From Paenibacillaceae bacterium (GTDB lineage: Bacteria; Bacillota; Clostridia; Lachnospirales; Lachnospiraceae): a DNA stretch of 64,000 nt. The stretch covers positions 35,996-99,995 of the forward strand of contig SVDU01000021.1 in the NCBI GenBank assembly GCA_015057705.1, given 5' to 3'. This document shows, piece after piece, positions 46,215-54,775 of the stretch (position 1 is its first letter; the number at the start of each line of letters is the position of its first letter). The position numbers and the translations under genes were made by a program. The notes under the pieces were generated by a model. That model was not told the origin of the DNA. It saw only the letters and a list, made by a program, of their open reading frames with translations, and did no database searches.

Positions 46215-46267
46215 AAGCGTTAATACTGACCGCACTCATTGTATTTAAAGTGGTTATATTGACGCTT
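46215..46267 (+). terminator. Putative terminator after the ligase-like gene
   Basis: AAGCGTTAATA (46215-46225) pairs with TATTGACGCTT (46257-46267; one G-T pair) with an inner CACT/AGTG stem. The T tail is poor (TTTCTTC). Together with the promoter at 46347 it suggests separate transcription of the following operon. Confidence 0.5.
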
Positions 46268-46346
46268 TCTTCATAAGTATGCATAATATATATAATTTAA
46301 AGTGGAAAAATCTTCATAAAATTTTAAATAATAACAGTAGTTTTTA

Positions 46347-46376
46347 TTGACCTTAATGCTGTATTTATTATATATA
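46347..46376 (+). promoter_or_regulatory. Probable promoter of the cluster 2 main operon
   Basis: TTGACC (46347-46352) and TATATA (46371-46376) with an 18-base spacer, about 60 bases before the sugar phosphotransferase gene at 46440. The AT-rich context makes -10 boxes easy to find, so the assignment is moderate. Confidence 0.5.
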
Positions 46377-46439
46377 ATATGTTATACTATTATAGCTTCT
46401 TAAATCATTATAAATCATAGACTATTAGGGTGTAAACAA

Positions 46440-47789
46440 ATGAGGCTTAACCAAAAATACAAAAGGCTTATAAAATTATTATTCACTTTCGGAATTACAT
46501 CTATGCTAATTGCACTGTATGGCTGGACTTGGATTGACTATTACAATAAGATTATAGAATTTCCTTTTTTTAGAAGAGGAAATTGGATGATGATTTTTCT
46601 CTATGGTATAATTTTAATTCTTTTAATGAATACATACGGTGGCTATAAAGTAGGATATTTAAAAAAAGGAAATTTATTATATTCACAAATTTTAGCCGTT
46701 ATTTTTACTAATGTATTTACATATCTGCAAATTACGGTATTAGATAAGCACTTTTTAACGCCAGCACAATTAATTAAAATGACGGGACTAGATCTTATAG
46801 TTATTATAACGTGGACTTTGGCTTATCAATGGATTTACACAAAAGCATTTCCGCCAAGAAAGATGCTGTTAATATCTGGTAGACGTTCAGATTACCATCT
46901 TATGGAGAAAATTAACTCTCGAGAAGACAAATATGAGATCTGCAAGGTTATTGATATACAATACGGCATTTTACTTTTGGAAAAAGAGATATTAAATTAT
47001 GATGGTGTCATTATTGGGGATATAGAGTCACATGAACGAAACCTAATATTAAAGTATTGTTTTGCTAATTCAATACGAACCTATAATGTTCCAAAGATAT
47101 CTGATATCTTATTAAAGAGTTCTGTGGAACTAAATTTATTTGACTCTCCTTTAATGCTATCTAGAAATGAGGGATTAACGGTTGAACAAGAGCTATTAAA
47201 GCGTTTTGTAGATATTATAGGTTCGCTGATTGGTATTGTGATAGCAAGTCCATTATTTTTACTAATTGGGTTGTTTATTAAGCTGACAGATAACGGTCCT
47301 GTAATTTTCAAACAGTCAAGGTTAACAAAAGATAATAAAGAATTTCAGATATATAAATTCCGAACCATGATACAAGAGGCAGAAAAAGATGGGGTAGCCA
47401 GATTAGCATCTAATGGAGATGCGAGGATTATACCAATTGGACATCTGCTACGTCGAACTCGTCTTGATGAGCTTCCTCAGTTATTTAATATACTACGGGG
47501 AGACATGTCTTTTGTTGGTCCTAGACCTGAAAGACCAGAGCTTGTGGCAACGATAATGAAAGAAATACCCGAGTTTTCTTATCGGACTAAAGTTAAAGCC
47601 GGTTTGACAGGATATGCACAAATATATGGCAAGTACAATACTACTTCTTATGATAAATTAAAACTTGATTTAACTTATATTCGCAATTATTCTTTTCTAC
47701 TTGATTTAAAACTAATTATCATGACGCCTAAGATAATGTTTATGAAAGAATCTACAGAGGGGGTAGCTAATGAAAAGATAAATTCTTAA
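46440..47789 (+). CDS. Initiating undecaprenyl-phosphate sugar phosphotransferase (WbaP/WcaJ type)
   Basis: A 449-residue polyprenyl glycosylphosphotransferase. Four N-terminal membrane segments (about residues 10-135), a central CoA-binding-like domain, another membrane segment (about 255-280), and the C-terminal bacterial sugar transferase domain: KRFVDIIGSLIG, PVIFKQSRL, IYKFRTM, LRRTRLDELPQLFNILRGDM, VGPRPERPE and KAGLTGYAQI. It starts glycan synthesis by moving a sugar-1-phosphate to undecaprenyl phosphate on the inner membrane face. It is the natural first enzyme for cluster 2, comparable to WsaP of S-layer glycan clusters. Sugar identity cannot be told. Confidence 0.92.
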   Translation: MRLNQKYKRLIKLLFTFGITSMLIALYGWTWIDYYNKIIEFPFFRRGNWMMIFLYGIILILLMNTYGGYKVGYLKKGNLLYSQILAVIFTNVFTYLQITVLDKHFLTPAQLIKMTGLDLIVIITWTLAYQWIYTKAFPPRKMLLISGRRSDYHLMEKINSREDKYEICKVIDIQYGILLLEKEILNYDGVIIGDIESHERNLILKYCFANSIRTYNVPKISDILLKSSVELNLFDSPLMLSRNEGLTVEQELLKRFVDIIGSLIGIVIASPLFLLIGLFIKLTDNGPVIFKQSRLTKDNKEFQIYKFRTMIQEAEKDGVARLASNGDARIIPIGHLLRRTRLDELPQLFNILRGDMSFVGPRPERPELVATIMKEIPEFSYRTKVKAGLTGYAQIYGKYNTTSYDKLKLDLTYIRNYSFLLDLKLIIMTPKIMFMKESTEGVANEKINS

Positions 47790-47924
47790 AAATATTAGGT
47801 AGTAATTAATATATTTAAACATTCAGAGTGGTATTAAATAATATTTATTTGTGCTAAAGATATCAGATTAATAAATACATTTTTGAAAGGGAGTATATGT
47901 ATAACATATACAATAATTAAAGAC

Positions 47925-48584
47925 ATGAAGAAAAAACAATATAATGCGTCTGAGATTCTTGAAATATTAATGAAACGTTATCCTGAATTATCAATATGCA
48001 AGGAAGCTATTATCTCTTCTTATAAAATGCTCAAACAAGCTTATGCAGAGAAAAATAAATTATTAGTAGCAGGTAATGGTGGAAGCGCATCTGACAGTGA
48101 ACATATTGTTGGAGAACTTATGAAATCGTTTCTTTTTAACCGAAAAATAGAAGAAAAATATGAAAAGCGTCTAAGTGATTTATATGGTGAAGTAGGTAAA
48201 GAAATTTCACAAAAATTAGAGGGTACTTTATGTTCTATTCCTTTAACTTCAATGCCTGCACTTTCAACTGCTTTTCTAAATGATGTAGATCCAACCTTTA
48301 CCTTTGCACAGATGCTATATGGCTATGGCGTAGAAGGAGATGTTTTTTTAGGGATTAGCACATCTGGAAATTCTCAGAATATTATTAATGCATTAATGGT
48401 TGCTAGAGCCAAAAATATAAAAACAATAGGTCTTACTGGAAAGACTGGTGGTAAGATGAAAAATTTATGCGATATAACAATATGCGTACCAGAAGATGAG
48501 ACCTTTATGATACAGGAATTACATTTACCCATATATCATGCATTGTGTGCAATGCTGGAAGCAGATTTCTTTACAGAAAAATAA
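47925..48584 (+). CDS. gmhA: Sedoheptulose-7-phosphate isomerase (cluster 2 copy)
   Basis: A 219-residue SIS-domain isomerase for the first step of heptose synthesis. Motifs: AGNGGSASDSEHIVGELMKS, GISTSGNSQNI and DETFMIQELHLPIYHALC. ATG 47925 is the first good start, but it has no close ribosome site. The AAAGGGAG at 47886-47893 instead fits a seven-codon mini frame (ATG 47897 to TAA 47920) that ends just before it, suggesting coupling. A TTG at 47883 is also in frame. It is AT-rich and diverged from the copy at 30893, so it came with cluster 2 and is not a fresh duplication. Confidence 0.9.
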   Translation: MKKKQYNASEILEILMKRYPELSICKEAIISSYKMLKQAYAEKNKLLVAGNGGSASDSEHIVGELMKSFLFNRKIEEKYEKRLSDLYGEVGKEISQKLEGTLCSIPLTSMPALSTAFLNDVDPTFTFAQMLYGYGVEGDVFLGISTSGNSQNIINALMVARAKNIKTIGLTGKTGGKMKNLCDITICVPEDETFMIQELHLPIYHALCAMLEADFFTEK

Positions 48585-48611
48585 AATGAAGTACGTAGGA
48601 GGAAACCTTAT

Positions 48612-50063
48612 ATGGATTATACAAGACTGAAAAAATTCTCCGAGATAAAAGTATTGGTTTTGGGAGATTTTATGCTGGACAAATATATTACAGGTGAAGT
48701 AAAACGGATTTCTCCAGAAGCACCGGTTCCTGTAATTGAAGTTAAAGAGAAGGAGACTTATCTTGGAGGAGCTGGCAATGTAATAAATAATATAATCGCG
48801 TTAGGTGGTCATGCCAGAATAATTACATGTATTGGCGATGATCAAGCTGGTGATTATTTGCTGGACCACATGGTTTGTAAAGGTGTAGATACAAAATATG
48901 TTTGGAAGGTTGAAGGGGAACGGACTATCATAAAGACAAGGATCGTCGCTAAGAGCCAACAGTTTCTAAGATATGACGAAGAGGATATTCGTGAAATTTC
49001 AGAAGATTATGTTAACTATGTAAAGCTAAATGTAGAAGAAATATTTAAGGATATAAATATAGTAATCATTTCTGATTATGGAAAAGGAAACGTTTCATAT
49101 AAGTTGGCGCAGGCTATTATAAAGAAAGCACGTTTAAAAAATATTCCAATTATTGTTGACCCAAAAGGGAAAGACTATTCTAAGTATACTGGCGCGACCG
49201 TATGTACTCCCAATATGTCAGAATTTAATGCAGTTGTTAGCGCAAGTGAATTAATGAATGAAGAGCAAATTGCAATTAAAGGCAAAAAGCTTTGTGAAGA
49301 TATTGATTTGAAATATGTCCTTGTAACCAGGTCTGAGAAAGGTATGTCGCTTATTGAAGGAAGTTGCGGAATAAAGCAGGACTTACCAGCGATTGCAAAA
49401 GAAGTTGTTGATGTGACTGGGGCAGGAGATACTGTGATTTCTGTATTTTCTCTGGCTATGGCAGTTGGATATTCGTTGAGTGATTGTTGCAAATTGTCTA
49501 ATAAAGCTGCATCCATTGTTATTAGCCATTTCGGTGCCGCGACTACTACTATTAAAGAAATTGAACAAACTGGTTTCCATGGTACTGGTTCTAAAATATT
49601 ACAGTGGGAACAGGTACGGCAGGTAGTTCAAAACCTTAGAAAAGAAGGAAAGAAAATTGTATTTACAAATGGTTGCTTTGACTTAGTACATGCAGGTCAT
49701 ATTGCATCTTTTGAACAGGCTAGAGCACTTGGGGATGTGCTAATAGTAGGGCTGAATAGCGATACTTCAGTTAAAATGATAAAAGGGGATAAACGCCCTA
49801 TTGTAACACAGGAAAATCGTGTAAAGTTATTAAGTGCATTGACTGTAATTGATTATATTATTATTTTTGAGCAGGATACGCCTAAAGAATTAATTGACTT
49901 AATAATACCTGATGTGCTAGTTAAGGGTAAGGACTGGTCTGGTAAAGAGGTAGTTGGGCAGGATGTTGTTGAGGCTAACGGCGGTGTGGTAGAACTTATT
50001 GATTTAGAACAAGGTTTATCTACTACAAATGTAATAGAGAAAATTAGGGAATTATATCATTAG
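48612..50063 (+). CDS. hldE: Bifunctional heptose-7-phosphate kinase / heptose-1-phosphate adenylyltransferase
   Basis: A 483-residue HldE (RfaE). Residues 1-320 are a PfkB-family kinase (VLGDFMLDKYITGEVKRISP, LGGAGNVINNI, VDVTGAGDTVISVFSLA with the catalytic Asp). Residues 340-483 are the nucleotidyltransferase (VFTNGCFDLVHAGHI, MIKGDKRPI). It makes D-glycero-beta-D-manno-heptose 1,7-bisphosphate and, after GmhB, ADP-D,D-heptose. Both domains are complete. AGGAGG precedes the start. The enzyme is typical of Gram-negative LPS core synthesis, so its presence here is unusual. The phosphatase step between its two activities has no gene in cluster 2. Confidence 0.95.
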   Translation: MDYTRLKKFSEIKVLVLGDFMLDKYITGEVKRISPEAPVPVIEVKEKETYLGGAGNVINNIIALGGHARIITCIGDDQAGDYLLDHMVCKGVDTKYVWKVEGERTIIKTRIVAKSQQFLRYDEEDIREISEDYVNYVKLNVEEIFKDINIVIISDYGKGNVSYKLAQAIIKKARLKNIPIIVDPKGKDYSKYTGATVCTPNMSEFNAVVSASELMNEEQIAIKGKKLCEDIDLKYVLVTRSEKGMSLIEGSCGIKQDLPAIAKEVVDVTGAGDTVISVFSLAMAVGYSLSDCCKLSNKAASIVISHFGAATTTIKEIEQTGFHGTGSKILQWEQVRQVVQNLRKEGKKIVFTNGCFDLVHAGHIASFEQARALGDVLIVGLNSDTSVKMIKGDKRPIVTQENRVKLLSALTVIDYIIIFEQDTPKELIDLIIPDVLVKGKDWSGKEVVGQDVVEANGGVVELIDLEQGLSTTNVIEKIRELYH

Positions 50064-50074
50064 GAGGTATAGAA

Positions 50075-51043
50075 ATGAGCGTTATAGTCACTGGTGGAGC
50101 AGGGTTTATTGGAAGTTGTATGGTAAGAATGTTGAATGATATGGGAATAGAAGATATATATATTGTCGATCATATAAAAGAGACAGATAAATGGAAAAAT
50201 ATGACCAATAAAAAATATATCGAGTATATTGAAAGAGATGAGTTTTTAGATAGATTGAGTAGCTTTTCTGGCAAGGTTACACATATCATTCATATGGGAG
50301 CATGCTCTGCGACAACAGAAAAAAATTTTGATTTTCTATATAAAAATAATTTTGAATTTACAAAAAGAATATGGAAATTCTGTGTCGAAAACCAGATTTC
50401 AATGATAAATGCCAGCAGTGCAGCTACGTATGGAGCTGGAGAAAACGGTTTTGATGATAAAATGGATATAGACGTTTTAAGACCGTTAAATGGATATGGA
50501 TACTCCAAGCAATTGTTTGATCAATGGGAGAAAAAACAGGTCCTTCGCCCGACCCAATACGTCGGATTTAAATTTTTTAATGTTTACGGACCAAATGAGT
50601 ACTATAAAAACGGCATGGCTAGTGTTATTTTTCATACCTTTAACAAGATACGGGAGACGGGAGAAATGGGATTGTTTAAATCCTATAAAGCAGAATATAA
50701 AGATGGTGAACAGTTAAGGGATTTTATTTATGTGAAGGATATCTGTAAAGTAACTAAATTTATGATGGAAAATCCCCATATAAGTGGTTTGTTTAATTTA
50801 GGGACTGGAGAAGCAAGAAGTTTTTATGATTTGGCCAAAGCTACTTTTGAATCTATGGGATTAACTCCAAATATTAAATTTGTTGAAATGCCTGAAAGCC
50901 TTAGAGGAAAATATCAATACTATACGCAGGCTGATATGGATAAACTGAGGGAAGCTGGCTATAAAGAAAAGTTTTATTCATTGGAAGAAGGGTGTAGAGA
51001 TTACGTTACAAATTACCTTCTAGATAATTATAAGACAAATTAA
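50075..51043 (+). CDS. hldD: ADP-L-glycero-D-manno-heptose 6-epimerase
   Basis: A 322-residue short-chain dehydrogenase/epimerase. Motifs: VTGGAGFIGS (NAD(P)-binding), HMGACSATTEK (a family-specific stretch), SSAATYGAG, NGYGYSKQLFDQW (catalytic YxxxK), FFNVYGPNEYYK and GEQLRDFIYVKD. These together identify HldD (RfaD/GmhD), which turns ADP-D,D-heptose into ADP-L,D-heptose. It follows hldE by 11 bases with AGGAGG. With gmhA and hldE it gives the last steps of an ADP-L,D-heptose route, whose users are probably the three GT9 genes downstream. Confidence 0.95.
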   Translation: MSVIVTGGAGFIGSCMVRMLNDMGIEDIYIVDHIKETDKWKNMTNKKYIEYIERDEFLDRLSSFSGKVTHIIHMGACSATTEKNFDFLYKNNFEFTKRIWKFCVENQISMINASSAATYGAGENGFDDKMDIDVLRPLNGYGYSKQLFDQWEKKQVLRPTQYVGFKFFNVYGPNEYYKNGMASVIFHTFNKIRETGEMGLFKSYKAEYKDGEQLRDFIYVKDICKVTKFMMENPHISGLFNLGTGEARSFYDLAKATFESMGLTPNIKFVEMPESLRGKYQYYTQADMDKLREAGYKEKFYSLEEGCRDYVTNYLLDNYKTN

Positions 51044-51044
51044 T

Positions 51045-52019
51045 ATGAAAAAGATTACTGTACTTATGGCTGTTTATAATCCTAAGCTGGAATGGCTTGA
51101 GAAACAGCTTAAATCCATTAATGAACAAACTTATCCTAATGTTGAGCTAATAATATATGATGATTATTCATCAGAGCTGCGCTTTGATGAACTTGAATCA
51201 ATAGTTAAGAGATGTGTATATAGAGTACCATATATTCTGCAGAAAAATAGTTATAATATGGGAAGTACAAAAACATTTGAGAAATTAACAGAGCAAAATA
51301 TAAGTGACTACTTCGCTTACTGCGATCAGGATGATATATGGGAAAAAGAAAAACTTTATAAAGAATTGCAAGCATTAAAGGATAGCGGGGGAATAATGGT
51401 ATGCACAAATGCAAATGCAATAAATGATTATGATCAAATAATAAAACAAAATTATATGTCGATTCCTGAAGTGCTAAAGAAAAAAATTAAACTAAGCACG
51501 GTATGGAGTGATCTGCTCATAAAAAATTATTTTTGGGGTTGCACTATGCTCATAAAAAGTGAAGTTGCTAAAAAAGCTCTCCCCTTCCCAGATAATATGT
51601 ACCACGACCATTATTTGGCTTTATATGCAGCTATTCAGGGACAAATAGCCTTTTTAGACGAGGCACAGGTTAAGTACAGAATTCACGGAAATAATCAAAC
51701 AGGTTTTTTAAAGAATATCTTTTGTAAGCAAGATTATATTGAAAATAGAATTTGTATGCTTAGGTTAAGGTATACAGAACTTTTGAGCAGAGAATTGAGC
51801 GAGGAAAAAAAAGAGAGTATAAATAAGCTGATTAATTGGACATTATGCAGAGAAAAGTATGCTAATGGACATTGGAGGCAGTTTATGAAAATGCTAAAAT
51901 ATATAAAATTAAATAAGGCAACAACATTATTTGAAATATTAACAATGCCGATGCCTGGTTTTATGTGGATTCGTTTTGTTAGACTGCTGAAATGGTTAAA
52001 AACTTTAAAAACCGAATAA
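51045..52019 (+). CDS. GT2 glycosyltransferase, RfbF/rhamnosyltransferase-like
   Basis: A 324-residue GT2 enzyme starting one base after hldD. Motifs: VLMAVYNP, IIYDDYSSE, YCDQDDIWEKEKL (DxD, common in rhamnosyl- and related transferases), KSEVAKKALPFPDNMYHDHYL and VKYRIHGNNQTG, where the His/Asp pair is the probable catalytic base region. The C-terminal 80 residues are basic and helical. It adds a hexose or deoxyhexose to the lipid-linked chain. Donor unknown. Confidence 0.87.
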   Translation: MKKITVLMAVYNPKLEWLEKQLKSINEQTYPNVELIIYDDYSSELRFDELESIVKRCVYRVPYILQKNSYNMGSTKTFEKLTEQNISDYFAYCDQDDIWEKEKLYKELQALKDSGGIMVCTNANAINDYDQIIKQNYMSIPEVLKKKIKLSTVWSDLLIKNYFWGCTMLIKSEVAKKALPFPDNMYHDHYLALYAAIQGQIAFLDEAQVKYRIHGNNQTGFLKNIFCKQDYIENRICMLRLRYTELLSRELSEEKKESINKLINWTLCREKYANGHWRQFMKMLKYIKLNKATTLFEILTMPMPGFMWIRFVRLLKWLKTLKTE

Positions 52020-52036
52020 AGTAGAGATGAGGAATT

Positions 52037-52813
52037 ATGAATATTTTTTTTAAAGAACTATGGAGTTATAGAGAATTAGTAATTGAATTAATAAAAAGAG
52101 ATTTAAGAGTCAAATATAGAAAATCGGTTCTTGGGTATTTATGGAGTCTTTTGAACCCTTTGTTGATGATGATGGTAGTTTCAACAGTATTTTCATATAT
52201 GTTTAGATTTGATATTGTTAACTTTCCTATGTATCTGCTTACAGGTCAAACCTTGTTTAATTTCTTTTCAGAAGCTACGAATATGGCAATGAGTTCTATA
52301 ACTAATAGTGGATCACTGATAAAAAAAGTATATTTGCCTAAACAGGTATTCCCTGTTTCAAGAATTTTATCAAGTTTTGTTACGTTTTTATTTTCATTGT
52401 TGGCAATTGTTATTATAATGATTATTACACGTGTTAAGGTTACTTGGACTATATTATTAGTTCCTCTACCATTGATCTATATATTATTTTTCACCATAGG
52501 TGTAGGTCTTGTACTGTCAATTATGTCTACCTATTTTAGAGATGTTATTTATTTATGGGGAGTATTTATAACGGCATGGATGTATTTTACACCTATTTTT
52601 TATCCAATCTCACAGTTACCTGAGTTTGCATCAAGTTTAATGAGATTTAATCCTATGTTTCAAATGTTGCAATGTTTTAGAGAGATTGTGTTATATGGTG
52701 TTTTTCCTTCATGGCATCGCCATGTAGCGTGCATAGTTTGTGCGGCTGTATCACTAACTATAGGAATTTATGTTTTCAGAAAGAAGCAGGGGAATTTAAT
52801 ATTGCATTTGTAA
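52037..52813 (+). CDS. wzm: ABC-2 polysaccharide exporter permease (Wzm-type), cluster 2
   Basis: A 258-residue permease with six membrane segments. KRDLRVKYRKSVLGYLWSLL at the N-terminus and TPIFYPISQLPEF in the outside loop before the last two helices are Wzm signatures. It resembles the cluster 1 permease only in family features, so the two exporters are different systems. It starts 17 bases after the GT2 gene and is followed by its ATPase. It exports the cluster 2 glycan. Confidence 0.92.
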   Translation: MNIFFKELWSYRELVIELIKRDLRVKYRKSVLGYLWSLLNPLLMMMVVSTVFSYMFRFDIVNFPMYLLTGQTLFNFFSEATNMAMSSITNSGSLIKKVYLPKQVFPVSRILSSFVTFLFSLLAIVIIMIITRVKVTWTILLVPLPLIYILFFTIGVGLVLSIMSTYFRDVIYLWGVFITAWMYFTPIFYPISQLPEFASSLMRFNPMFQMLQCFREIVLYGVFPSWHRHVACIVCAAVSLTIGIYVFRKKQGNLILHL

Positions 52814-52833
52814 TTCTCAGGAGGATATAATAG

Positions 52834-53598
52834 GTGAATCAAGAAGTTATAAAAGTAAATAATGTAACTATGAGGTTTAATTTAGAAAGAGAAAGAACAG
52901 ATAATGTAAAAGAGTTTTTTATTAAAAAGATAAAACGAAGATTACAAATAGATTCTTTCGTAGCATTAGAAAAAGTCAGTTTTACTATAAATAAAGGTGA
53001 AGTATTTGGCCTTATTGGAGACAATGGCTGTGGAAAAAGTACCACATTAAAAATAATTTCAGGTATTATTACACCAACAGTAGGACAGGTTGAAGTTCTA
53101 GGAAGTATTTCGCCATTGATTGAATTAGGAGCGGGATTTGATATAGAATTAACCGCAAAAGAAAATATATTGCTCAATGGACTTACATTAGGTTACTCAA
53201 AAAAATTTATTGAATCAAAGCAGCAGGAAATAATTGATTTTTCAGAGCTGAAGGATTTTATGGATGTACCTTTAAAAAACTATTCTTCAGGTATGATTGC
53301 TCGATTAGGTTTTTCAATTGCCACATTAGTAAAACCAGATATTCTTATTGTAGATGAGATATTATCAGTTGGTGATATGGGATTCCAGGAAAAGTGTGAA
53401 AATAGAATACAGGAATTGATGGCGGGAGGAACAACAGTATTAATTGTATCTCATAGTATAAAGCAAATTGAAAAATTATGTAATAGAGTATTATGGCTTG
53501 ATCATGGGCATATGGTGGCGTTAGGTAAAACTGAGGAAATATGTGATTGTTATAAAAGAAAAGATTTCAAGGGAATGAATGACAATGAAATTACCTAG
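52834..53598 (+). CDS. wzt: Polysaccharide exporter ATPase (Wzt-type, short form), cluster 2
   Basis: A 254-residue ABC ATPase from GTG 52834, eight bases after AGGAGG. Walker A GDNGCGKST, signature NYSSGMIARLGF, Walker B ILIVDEILSVGD. It ends soon after the nucleotide-binding domain and has no C-terminal glycan-binding domain, unlike the 446-residue cluster 1 ATPase. By analogy with TagH-like and O9a-independent types, chain-end recognition is therefore not expected and export may be coupled differently. It overlaps the first GT9 gene by 20 bases. Confidence 0.92.
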   Translation: MNQEVIKVNNVTMRFNLERERTDNVKEFFIKKIKRRLQIDSFVALEKVSFTINKGEVFGLIGDNGCGKSTTLKIISGIITPTVGQVEVLGSISPLIELGAGFDIELTAKENILLNGLTLGYSKKFIESKQQEIIDFSELKDFMDVPLKNYSSGMIARLGFSIATLVKPDILIVDEILSVGDMGFQEKCENRIQELMAGGTTVLIVSHSIKQIEKLCNRVLWLDHGHMVALGKTEEICDCYKRKDFKGMNDNEIT

Positions 53599-54775
53599 GA
53601 TTATACGGCTGTTAAAACCGGTGATTGCACATCATTTAGAAATGTTCCTGCTATTTTATTATAGCAGAACTACTAAGCGTAGAAGATGCAAACAAAAGAC
53701 TGGGCGAATATTGCTGGCCAGAACAGATGGTTTGGGGGATTTTATTATTTGGCTTAGTTGTGCAGAGGAATTGAAAAAAATATACCCTGATAAAAAAGTG
53801 GTATTAATGCTGGATTCAACCAAACCAACAATTCAGTTAGCTAAAAAAATGCCCCATTTGTTCGATGAAGTAATTAACATTGATATACACAATTATACTC
53901 GTTTTTTTTCCGTGCTGAAGATGAGAAAGATGGATTTTGATCTTGTGATACAGCCGGTATATACCAGAGTGATATTTACGGATATTTTACTTTTTGCCTG
54001 TAGAGCAGATAAAAGGATAACCTTAGACACAAATTCAAAGTTTTTAACAGAGAAGCAATTGAAACTAAGCAATAGAGGTTTTGACCAGATAATTCCTACA
54101 TCTGTTGGAATTAAACATGAATTAATCCGGTGTGGTGAATTAATGCGAGGATTAGGTGCAATAGATTTTAATACCGGACTTCCGGTGTTAGGCCATCATA
54201 ACAAGAGTAAGGAAAATTATTTTATAAGTTTTCCTGCTGCGTCAGCACCAACAAAAATATGGGGGCCAGAGAAATTTGCGCAGGTATACACAGAGATAAT
54301 TCAGAGAACTGAATGGGACTGTATACTTAGTGGAGGGACAGAAGATATCGATTTTTTGAATGAAATTGTTGAGATGGTCAATCCTAAAGATAAGATTAAG
54401 GTAATAGCTGGCAAATATGATTTATATGATACGATTGGTATAATCGAGAAAGCTAATATGGCTATTGGAAATGATACGGGTCCCATGCATGTAGCTGTAG
54501 CTTGTGGCACACCATCAATTGTACTTATGGGAGATAACGAAATAGGACGTTTCTTTCCGTACACATCGGAAACTGGTGATATGCCTAGTTTATTAGTTGT
54601 AGATGCAGATTTGCCGTGTAAAGGCTGCAATGCAATAATCGATATCCCATGTAAATATCCTTATAGTAAAAGAGGAGCTTATCGTTGCATAGAATCTATA
54701 ACGGTAGATTATTGCTTGAAGGCCGTAGATCAGCTTTTAAAGATGGTGGAAAATAAAAATGAGAGATACGATTAA
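53579..54775 (+). CDS. GT9 (ADP-heptose:LPS heptosyltransferase-like) glycosyltransferase 1
   Basis: A 398-residue GT-B enzyme of family 9. ARTDGLGDFIIWLSCAEELK near residue 43 is the GT9 N-terminal motif, and IGNDTGPMHVAVACGTPSIV (about residues 300-320) is the C-terminal donor-binding motif. A cysteine cluster follows (CKGCNAI, DIPCK, YRCIE). It probably transfers L,D-heptose from ADP-heptose made by hldE/hldD upstream. AAGGGA lies just before ATG 53579; ATG 53585 is an alternative. It overlaps wzt upstream and the next GT9 gene downstream. Confidence 0.85.
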   Translation: MTMKLPRIIRLLKPVIAHHLEMFLLFYYSRTTKRRRCKQKTGRILLARTDGLGDFIIWLSCAEELKKIYPDKKVVLMLDSTKPTIQLAKKMPHLFDEVINIDIHNYTRFFSVLKMRKMDFDLVIQPVYTRVIFTDILLFACRADKRITLDTNSKFLTEKQLKLSNRGFDQIIPTSVGIKHELIRCGELMRGLGAIDFNTGLPVLGHHNKSKENYFISFPAASAPTKIWGPEKFAQVYTEIIQRTEWDCILSGGTEDIDFLNEIVEMVNPKDKIKVIAGKYDLYDTIGIIEKANMAIGNDTGPMHVAVACGTPSIVLMGDNEIGRFFPYTSETGDMPSLLVVDADLPCKGCNAIIDIPCKYPYSKRGAYRCIESITVDYCLKAVDQLLKMVENKNERYD

